Below are positions 1 through 5,217 of a stretch of 7,170 bases of DNA, in pieces. The stretch spans positions 1 to 7,170 of the forward strand of contig JAGPUY010000080.1 in NCBI GenBank assembly GCA_018067265.1, given 5' to 3'. Origin of the DNA: Oceanihabitans sp. Its GTDB lineage: Bacteria; Bacteroidota; Bacteroidia; Flavobacteriales; Flavobacteriaceae. The position numbers and the translations under genes are program-made. Below the pieces are notes generated by a model that saw nothing but the letters and a program-made list of their open reading frames with translations, made no database searches and was not told where the DNA came from. Position 1 is the stretch's first letter; every line of letters starts with the position of its first letter.

Positions 1-274
1 AGGAAAGCACGATGTAACCGGGATTAGAGTTTTTGATAAACGCGAAGAAGAAATGCCAAACATTGGTATGGTACAAATGCAAGATGAAGAAACGGGTGAG
101 TTGCTTTTAGTAAACACACAATCTAAAACGGTGCGAAATAATTACGCGAAATTTTATAATGAAAAAGTAGCATATTATAAAGATAGTTTTGCGAAATCTG
201 GTGCAGGAACCATAGATTGTAGAGTAGATGAAAGTTACGTGAAAAAGCTTTTAGGTTATTTTAAAAGAAGATAA
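1..274 (+). CDS. DUF58 domain protein, C-terminal part (5' end outside window)
   Basis: Ninety codons and the stop of a gene whose start lies before the window; the first full codon begins at base 2. The fragment opens with KHDVTGIRVFDKREEEMPNI, followed by a DEETGE motif and a C-terminus ending LLGYFKRR. This is the typical tail of DUF58 proteins, cytoplasmic VWA-like proteins encoded between moxR and the bat genes in Bacteroidota. The family is thought to work with the MoxR AAA+ ATPase as an adaptor; that role is family knowledge and is not shown by this fragment. The metal-binding part of the domain would be upstream and cannot be judged. The next gene follows after 10 to 46 bases depending on its start, consistent with one operon. 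Identity is strong from context plus motif; function is only partly known for the family. Confidence 0.88.
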   Translation, partial: GKHDVTGIRVFDKREEEMPNIGMVQMQDEETGELLLVNTQSKTVRNNYAKFYNEKVAYYKDSFAKSGAGTIDCRVDESYVKKLLGYFKRR

Positions 275-284
275 TAATAAGAAA

Positions 285-318
285 ATGTCAGGTGAAGCAC
301 AGTCTAAACCTATTTTTA
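285..318 (+). repeat. Degenerate dispersed repeat (GTCAGG...CAGTC...AAACC type) before the BatD-like gene
   Basis: The bases just after the DUF58 stop read TGTCAGGTGAAGCACAGTC and then TAAACCTATTTTTAAT. From memory this resembles a short repeat scattered between genes in many Flavobacteriaceae genomes (approximately TGTCAGGTTGAGCGCAGTC, then GAAACC), with a few substitutions and a lost base. An ATG at 285 arises at its left edge, so a start there would translate the repeat as the first 12 residues. The copy ends two bases before the ATG at 321. Only one copy of this type is visible in the window, so repeat status rests on recognition and not on an in-window match. Confidence 0.45.
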
Positions 319-320
319 AT

Positions 321-2036
321 ATGAAGAGTAAGAATTTTAGATATAATAATAATAATACAAATGCTTCCGTTTTCGGTCTTCCGTTTTCGGGTCTTTTTAC
401 TTTTGCCTTTTTACTTTTGCCTTTATTTTTAGCAGCGCAAGTAACTGCAACCATAGATTCTACTTTCATAAAAATAGGAGAACAAATTACCTTTAGAGTG
501 AAGGTAGAAACAGATACCACAAATCTGGTGGTTTTCCCGGAAGGACAAACATTCCTTCCGTTAGAAATGATACAGTCCTATGCTATAGATACCACAAAAG
601 AAGACGCGAAATATAAGCTGATTAAAAAGTATGGATTAACACAGTTCGACTCTGGAAAATATACTATTCCGAGACAAAAAATTGTAATTGGCACCAAAGT
701 ATTTAACACAGACTCTTTACAAGTAGAAGTGAAAAACATTGTGGTAGATACTACCAAACAAGGTTTGTATGATATTAAACCATTTATTGAAGTAGAGAAA
801 AGTCCGAGTCAATGGTGGAAATATATACTACTAACTGTATTGGTTTTATCGGTAATAGGTTTCTTATTATATTGGTTTATTTGGAGAACAAAGCCATTAA
901 CAAATGAAGAAAAGATCGCATTGCTTCCGCCTTATGATAGAGCGAAATTAGCACTTCAAAATTTGGATGAAACGAACTATTTGCAAAATGCAGAATTAAA
1001 AGATTACTATTCCGAGTTAACTTTTATTATTAGAAAATACTTAGATGAAAAAGTGTATGATCGCGCTTTAGAAAGTACTACAGACGAGTTAATAACGCGA
1101 TTAAACATACTTAAAGATGCGAATCAAATAGATATTACTAAAGACGATATTAGAAATATTGAAACTATTTTAAAGCGTGCAGATTTAGTAAAGTTCGCCA
1201 AGTCTGCTCCAGATGTTGAGTTGGCAAAATTAGATAGAAATACTATTGATTTAGAAATAGATCAAGTAAAAGAGGCCTTGCCAGAACCAACGGAAGAAGA
1301 GAAACTACAAGACCAAAAATACCAAGAAATACAAGAGAGAAAACAAAAACGTAAAAAGACGATTATAACAATAGTTATAGTTATTGGTTTGTGTATAGCA
1401 ACATTTGTTGGCTTTGGTTTAAAATATGGTTTTGGTTATGTAAAAGACACTATTGTTGGTCATGAAAGCAAAGAATTGCTAGAAGGAAACTGGGTAACAA
1501 GTGATTATGGTTTTCCGGCAATTACGATTAGCACACCAGAGGTTTTAAAAAGAGAAAACTCACCAATTCCAGAAGAAATAAAAGCCAAACTCCAGATGAC
1601 TGTTTTTCGTTTTGGTAATGTTTCCCAAGCCTTAAGTGTGCAACTTTCTACGCTAAAAGTTAGTCCGCAACAAGGTCCGGAAAATCAAGAAGCTAAAGAG
1701 GAAATAGATTTAAATCAAGTTTCCGAAAAGGCAATTCAGCAATTAGAAAAACAAGGCGTTACCAATATGCTTGTTAAAAAGGAAAAGTTTGTAACCCCTA
1801 ATAATGCCGAAGGATTAAAGACCTACGGAACAGCAAGTCTTCCTGTGGAAAACACAGGTAATTTTTATGATGGGGAATATGTGCTTTTACATTTCACGGC
1901 AGAAAATGTAATACAAGAAATAGCAATTACCTATAGAAAAGGCGATGTCTATGCGGAGGCGATTGCAGAACGAATTATTAATTCTGTAGAGCTTGTAAAA
2001 GAAGAAGTAGCAAAAAAAGAACAAGAAGAAAAGTAA
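321..2036 (+). CDS. BatD-like protein with signal peptide, two membrane helices and periplasmic C-terminal domain
   Basis: A 571-residue envelope protein in the slot between the DUF58 gene and batA. Residues 1-39 form a signal peptide, with a basic MKSKNFR start, a hydrophobic core and a likely cut at LAA/QV. Residues 40-164 are a beta-rich periplasmic domain of the BatD kind (IGEQITFRVKVE). A membrane helix spans about 165-188. A charged helical cytoplasmic part runs to about 345 and contains a module also present in the BatD tail (Y-x-x-L...YL...STTDELITRLN). After the basic QKRKK comes a second helix, about 347-368, then a periplasmic domain of about 200 residues that I do not recognise. 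An ATG at 285 would add 12 residues, but these are encoded by repeat-like DNA, so 321 is preferred. The signal-peptide region is made of short repeats. The stop lies 3 bases before batA. It probably works with the VWA proteins in the membrane complex; its precise role is unknown. Confidence 0.85.
   Translation: MKSKNFRYNNNNTNASVFGLPFSGLFTFAFLLLPLFLAAQVTATIDSTFIKIGEQITFRVKVETDTTNLVVFPEGQTFLPLEMIQSYAIDTTKEDAKYKLIKKYGLTQFDSGKYTIPRQKIVIGTKVFNTDSLQVEVKNIVVDTTKQGLYDIKPFIEVEKSPSQWWKYILLTVLVLSVIGFLLYWFIWRTKPLTNEEKIALLPPYDRAKLALQNLDETNYLQNAELKDYYSELTFIIRKYLDEKVYDRALESTTDELITRLNILKDANQIDITKDDIRNIETILKRADLVKFAKSAPDVELAKLDRNTIDLEIDQVKEALPEPTEEEKLQDQKYQEIQERKQKRKKTIITIVIVIGLCIATFVGFGLKYGFGYVKDTIVGHESKELLEGNWVTSDYGFPAITISTPEVLKRENSPIPEEIKAKLQMTVFRFGNVSQALSVQLSTLKVSPQQGPENQEAKEEIDLNQVSEKAIQQLEKQGVTNMLVKKEKFVTPNNAEGLKTYGTASLPVENTGNFYDGEYVLLHFTAENVIQEIAITYRKGDVYAEAIAERIINSVELVKEEVAKKEQEEK
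343..357 (+). repeat. (ATA)5 microsatellite in the signal-peptide region
   Basis: Five perfect ATA units, read in the coding frame as four AAT (Asn) codons just upstream of the hydrophobic core. Because the unit is three bases, copy-number change would only lengthen or shorten the Asn run. It is the first of three adjacent simple-repeat blocks in this 80-base stretch. Confidence 0.85.
364..391 (+). repeat. 14-bp tandem repeat, two copies (CTTCCGTTTTCGGT)
   Basis: Copies at 364-377 and 378-391 match at 13 of 14 positions (final T versus G). They encode roughly Ser-Val-Phe-Gly-Leu-Pro-Phe-Ser-Gly in the signal peptide. The unit is not a multiple of three, so gain or loss of one copy would shift the reading frame of the downstream gene. 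From memory, CGG/TCTTCCG-type tandem tracts occur often between genes in Flavobacteriaceae. Confidence 0.9.
393..420 (+). repeat. 14-bp tandem repeat, two perfect copies (CTTTTTACTTTTGC)
   Basis: Copies at 393-406 and 407-420 are identical, and a partial third begins at 421 (CTTT). They lie one base after the preceding 14-bp pair and encode most of the hydrophobic core of the signal peptide (Phe, Leu, Ala rich). As with the neighbouring pair, a one-copy change would cause a frameshift. Confidence 0.92.
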
Positions 2037-2039
2037 ACC

Positions 2040-3044
2040 ATGTTGGAAGGAATAGAATTTTTAAATAAAGAATTTTTCTGGTTGTTTTTATTACTTCCAT
2101 TAGCATTGCTATGGTATGTTTTTAAACACAAAAAGCAAACAGCAGAATTAAAAATATCCAGTTTAAAAGGATTTAAAGTAACCAGTTCTTGGTTACCAAA
2201 ATTAAGGCACTTACTTTTTGCTTTACGTTTAGTAGCATTAGCAGCAATTATAACGGCATTGGCTAGACCAAGAACCGTAGATGTTTCTACAAAAACAAAG
2301 ACAACACGAGGAATTGATATTGTGATGGCTATTGACGTATCGGCAAGTATGTTGACAAAAGATTTAAGCCCGAACCGTTTAGAAGCCTTAAAGAAAGTGG
2401 CTTCCGAGTTTATTATAGGAAGACCAAATGATAGAATCGGTTTGGTAGAATATGCAGGAGAAAGCTACACAAAAACACCAATTACAAGTGATAAAGCAAT
2501 TGTATTACGTTCTTTAAACGAAATTAGATACAACACGATTATTGAAGGAGGAACCGCAATAGGAATGGGTTTAGCAACTTCGGTAAACCGCTTGAAAGAT
2601 AGTAAAGCTAAGAGTAAAGTAATTATTTTATTAACCGATGGTGTAAACAATTCTGGTTTTATAGATCCTAAAATTGCAAGTGAATTAGCTGTAGAATATG
2701 GCATTAAAGTATACACTATTGGTTTAGGAACTAACGGAATGGCATTATCGCCTTACTCTATAAATGCGAACGGAACTTTTCAATACGCAAGAGTACAAGT
2801 AGAAATTGATGAAGATTTACTGAAAGAGATTGCAGATGTAACTGGAGGGAAATATTTTAGAGCGACAAACAATAAAAAGCTTGCCGATATTTATGCCGAA
2901 ATCAACAAACTAGAAAAAACAGAAATAGAAGAATTTAAATTTTATAATTATGAAGAAAAATATCGTGCCTTAGTATTATTAGCAGGATTATTTTTAGCAA
3001 TGGAATTACTATTGCGTTTCACTATTTTTAGAAGTTTTGTTTAA
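2040..3044 (+). CDS. batA: BatA, membrane-anchored VWA domain protein
   Basis: This 334-residue protein has the standard BatA build: membrane helices at about 11-28 and 57-75, a VWA domain at about 90-290, and a third helix at about 307-328 with a short basic tail. The metal-ion-dependent adhesion site (MIDAS) is complete: D99, S101 and S103 in DVSAS, T172 in EGGTA, and D200 in LLTDG. The basic loop between helices 1 and 2 (KHKKQ) and the basic C-terminus suggest that both face the cytoplasm, which puts the VWA domain in the periplasm. VWA domains with an intact MIDAS bind a divalent metal and a partner protein; in this family they work with MoxR-type ATPases. The start is three bases after the preceding stop, consistent with co-translation. 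It is paralogous to the next gene; order and length both support BatA rather than BatB. The name comes from the Bacteroides fragilis aerotolerance operon. Confidence 0.93.
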   Translation: MLEGIEFLNKEFFWLFLLLPLALLWYVFKHKKQTAELKISSLKGFKVTSSWLPKLRHLLFALRLVALAAIITALARPRTVDVSTKTKTTRGIDIVMAIDVSASMLTKDLSPNRLEALKKVASEFIIGRPNDRIGLVEYAGESYTKTPITSDKAIVLRSLNEIRYNTIIEGGTAIGMGLATSVNRLKDSKAKSKVIILLTDGVNNSGFIDPKIASELAVEYGIKVYTIGLGTNGMALSPYSINANGTFQYARVQVEIDEDLLKEIADVTGGKYFRATNNKKLADIYAEINKLEKTEIEEFKFYNYEEKYRALVLLAGLFLAMELLLRFTIFRSFV

Positions 3045-3065
3045 AAGAAAAGCCTAATAAAGAAA

Positions 3066-4112
3066 ATGTTTCAATATCAATTAGAAGAAAAAATATGGTT
3101 TTGGGTTTTAGTGATTATTCCAGTAATAATCCTACTTTTTTTGGTGCTTCAAATTTGGAAACATAAAGCGCAAAAAAACTTTGCCAATAAAGCAATCCTA
3201 AAAAAATTAAGTCCGAACCAATCCCTTTTTAAAAGCATATTAAAAGTAATTATTCTATGTTTAGTATTTGCGAGTTTAGCAATTGCGTTAGTAAACCCTA
3301 AAGTGGGAACCAAATTAGAAACGGTAAAACGTCAAGGTGTAGATATTGTATTTGCTGTAGATGTTTCTAAAAGTATGTTGGCAGAAGATATTGCGCCAAA
3401 CAGACTAGATAAAACCAAACAATTAGTAACACAAATTATAAATAATCTAGCCAGTGACCGCGTTGGTATTATTGCGTATGCAGCAAAAGCATTTCCGCAA
3501 TTACCAATTACTACAGATTATGCGGCGGCTAAAATGTTTTTGCAAAACATGAATACAGATATGTTGTCTTCGCAAGGAACAGCAATAAATGCTGCGATAG
3601 AACTAGCAGAAACCTTTTTTGATAACGAAGAACAAACCAATCGAGTGCTAATCATTCTTTCAGATGGAGAAGATCATTTTGGGGAATCTGCAATACGTGC
3701 AGCCGAAGAAGCAAGTACGCATGGCATTCGAATTTTCACTATTGGCGTTGGAGATATTAAAGGAGGACCAATTCCAATAAAAAGAAACGGCGTTGTCTTA
3801 AATTATAAAAAAGATAGACAGGGCGAAACGGTAATTACGCGCCTAAACGAAGAAAATTTAAAAAGCATTGCTGCAGAAGCAAATGGGGTTTATATTAATG
3901 GTAAAAACACAAATGATGTTGTAACCACCATTAGAGACATTTTAAACAAAATGGATAAAACGGAGTTTGAAGCCAAAGAGTTTGCCGATTTTAAAGATCA
4001 ATTTCAATGGTTTTTAGGAATAGCATTATTATTGTTGTTTATAGATATCTTTTTATTAGAACGAAAAACAGCATGGTTGAAAAAATTAAACCTATTTAAC
4101 GAAAATTTTTAA
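3066..4112 (+). CDS. batB: BatB, membrane-anchored VWA domain protein
   Basis: A 348-residue paralogue of BatA with the same plan: helices at about 12-30 and 58-76, a VWA domain at about 90-295, and a final helix at about 313-331 followed by a basic cytoplasmic tail. The MIDAS residues are all present: D99, S101 and S103 in DVSKS, T172 in QGTA, and D200 in LSDGEDH. They fall at the same residue numbers as in BatA, so the two probably arose by tandem duplication and kept their N-terminal spacing. By the positive-inside rule the VWA domain is periplasmic. The likely role is to pair with BatA in an inner-membrane complex with BatC and BatD; this is inferred from the family. The start follows batA by 21 bases with an A-rich leader (AATAAAGAAA) and no Shine-Dalgarno sequence, as is common in Bacteroidota. 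In many relatives batC follows closely, but here a 162-base gap comes next. Confidence 0.93.
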   Translation: MFQYQLEEKIWFWVLVIIPVIILLFLVLQIWKHKAQKNFANKAILKKLSPNQSLFKSILKVIILCLVFASLAIALVNPKVGTKLETVKRQGVDIVFAVDVSKSMLAEDIAPNRLDKTKQLVTQIINNLASDRVGIIAYAAKAFPQLPITTDYAAAKMFLQNMNTDMLSSQGTAINAAIELAETFFDNEEQTNRVLIILSDGEDHFGESAIRAAEEASTHGIRIFTIGVGDIKGGPIPIKRNGVVLNYKKDRQGETVITRLNEENLKSIAAEANGVYINGKNTNDVVTTIRDILNKMDKTEFEAKEFADFKDQFQWFLGIALLLLFIDIFLLERKTAWLKKLNLFNENF

Positions 4113-4126
4113 ATAGTAATGGCACC

Positions 4127-4157
4127 TTGCGTATTGGTTGAGATAAAAATAAATTTT
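4127..4157 (+). promoter_or_regulatory. Possible weak Bacteroidota-type promoter in the batB-batC gap
   Basis: TTG at 4127-4129 and TAAATTTT at 4150-4157 are separated by 20 bases. The second element matches the Bacteroidota -7 consensus TAnnTTTG except for the final base, and the spacing is in the accepted range. In such AT-rich DNA a match this loose can occur by chance. If real, it would let batC, batD and batE be transcribed apart from batA and batB, with a leader of about 110 bases. Confidence 0.18.
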
Positions 4158-4219
4158 CATGGAAAGCACTTTGCAAAGCAAACGGAAAGGTCTTTCAGGA
4201 ATTAACCAGTTAAATAATT

Positions 4220-4258
4220 TATAAAACCTTTAACTATAACCAAACCAAGAGTTTTATA
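4220..4258 (+). other. Inverted repeat TATAAAAC / GTTTTATA upstream of batC
   Basis: Perfect 8-base arms at 4220-4227 and 4251-4258, with a 23-base spacer, end 16 bases before the batC start. The arms are almost all A/T, so an RNA stem would be weak and a chance origin is possible. The rest of the gap (4113-4274) holds a 10-base palindrome CTTTGCAAAG at 4169-4178 and a 28-codon open frame at 4119-4205 that resembles nothing I know. Confidence 0.35.
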
Positions 4259-4274
4259 ATTTAGTAGAATTAAA

Positions 4275-5111
4275 ATGAAACATATATTAATAATCATATT
4301 AGCCTTTTTTAGCCTTTCTTCTTTTGCACAAGACAAAGAGGAAGAGGAATTACTTGCGCAAAAAAAAGCGAATGATTTGGTGTACGATGCTAATATTTTG
4401 GCAGATAATGAAGATTATGTTTCCGCAGAAATGGAATACAGAAAAGCAATTTCAGAACAACCAAACTATGCCGTTGGAGCGTATAACTTAGGAAGTTCGT
4501 ATTACAAAAAAGGTATTTTTGACGAAGCATTATATCGTTTAAAACAAACGGCGAAATACGCAACTACTAAAGACGAAAAGTACAGAGCATTCCATAATAT
4601 TGGTAATGTTTTAATGGAAGATAAACAATGTAAAGAGGCAGCAGAAGCCTTTAAAAATGCATTGCGAAACAATCCTACAGATAACGAAACACGTTATAAT
4701 TATGCTTTAGCAAAAGAATGTGCAGCGCAACAACAAGAACAGCAAGATCAGGAAGATAAGCAGGACGAGAATAAAGAAGATCAAAAAGATCAGGAGCAGG
4801 ATAAGGAAGATAAAAAGGATCAGGAAGACGAAAATAAAGACGAAGAGCCTAAAGACGACGGCGAAAAAGATAAAAAGGAAGGCGAAGATCAAAAAGACGA
4901 AGAAGGCAATCCTAAAGACGAAAAAGAAGATGAAGGAAAAGGTGGTGAAGATGAGAAAAAAGAACAGCCAAAACCACAGCCAGGACAATTATCGCCTCAG
5001 CAAGTTAAAAACTTGCTAGAAGCAATGAATGATCAAGAACAAAAAGTGCAAGATAAAATGAATGCTCAAAAAACAAAAGGAGCAAAAGTACAGACAGAAA
5101 AAGATTGGTAA
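4275..5111 (+). CDS. batC: BatC, exported TPR protein with charged low-complexity region
   Basis: This 278-residue protein starts with a clear signal peptide (about 1-18, cut near SSFA/QD). Three tetratricopeptide repeats follow, at about 32-65, 66-98 and 103-136, with the usual A...Y..A....P pattern (for example AEMEYRKAISEQPNYAVGAY). Residues 152-236 are an extreme Asp/Glu/Lys/Gln tract with almost no hydrophobic residues. The last 40 residues (QLSPQQVKNLLEAMNDQEQK to TEKDW) are the conserved BatC tail. TPR domains bind other proteins, so BatC is probably a periplasmic scaffold for BatA, BatB and BatD; this is a family inference. The start is the only ATG that gives a signal peptide; its leader AATTAAA has no Shine-Dalgarno sequence. 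The charged tract is long and lacks T on the coding strand, which is why several other frames there are open without being genes. It lies 162 bases after batB and 106 before batD. Confidence 0.92.
   Translation: MKHILIIILAFFSLSSFAQDKEEEELLAQKKANDLVYDANILADNEDYVSAEMEYRKAISEQPNYAVGAYNLGSSYYKKGIFDEALYRLKQTAKYATTKDEKYRAFHNIGNVLMEDKQCKEAAEAFKNALRNNPTDNETRYNYALAKECAAQQQEQQDQEDKQDENKEDQKDQEQDKEDKKDQEDENKDEEPKDDGEKDKKEGEDQKDEEGNPKDEKEDEGKGGEDEKKEQPKPQPGQLSPQQVKNLLEAMNDQEQKVQDKMNAQKTKGAKVQTEKDW
4728..4982 (+). other. Purine-rich low-complexity tract encoding the charged region of BatC
   Basis: About 255 bases made very largely of A and G on the + strand, encoding BatC residues 152-236. Partial in-frame repeats are visible: GATCAGGA begins at 4746, 4788 and 4818, spaced 42 and 30 bases apart, both multiples of three. 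This suggests expansion by slippage or unequal exchange while keeping the frame. Length is likely to vary between related strains. Confidence 0.7.
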
Positions 5112-5182
5112 TAAAGCTAGAGATCTGAAGACCGAAGCTGAAATGTTATCAAAAAAATATATATTAGGACAACAGAAAACCA

Positions 5183-5211
5183 GATGTCATGCTGAGCTTG
5201 TCGAAGCATCT
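5183..5211 (+). repeat. Dispersed HAELVEAS-type repeat just before batD
   Basis: The bases GATGTCATGCTGAGCTTG followed by TCGAAGCATCT closely match, from memory, a short repeat found in very many copies between genes of Bacteroidota. Read in one frame it gives the tell-tale peptide CHAELVEAS. It contains a small stem GCTT/AAGC with a four-base loop, and GATG/CATC ends. It lies in the 106-base batC-batD gap and ends six bases before the batD ATG. It carries no stop in the batD frame, so gene finders can wrongly extend batD through it. Its function is unknown. Confidence 0.75.
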
Positions 5212-5217
5212 TACAAA

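Noticed and set aside
251..520. Minus-strand open frame across the start of the BatD-like gene, and similar minus-strand frames at 1949-2131, 2465-2716, 5254-5436 and 6426-6659
   Set aside because: All are antisense to well-supported genes, with no recognisable domain and no start context.
4119..4205. 28-codon open frame starting MAPCVLVEIKINF in the batB-batC gap
   Set aside because: Too short, with no known similarity or start context; an open frame of this length is expected by chance in such a gap.
4707..5019. Additional long open frames on both strands over the charged part of batC (a Lys/Arg/Ile-rich one on +, a Phe-rich one on -)
   Set aside because: They arise because the purine-rich tract has almost no stop codons in other frames; their composition is not protein-like and batC is well supported.
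5062..5217. Upstream extension of the batD frame to an ATG inside batC, or to the ATG at 5143
   Set aside because: It overlaps the conserved batC tail in another frame, translates the dispersed repeat (CHAELVEAS), and would bury a clear signal peptide that starts at 5218.
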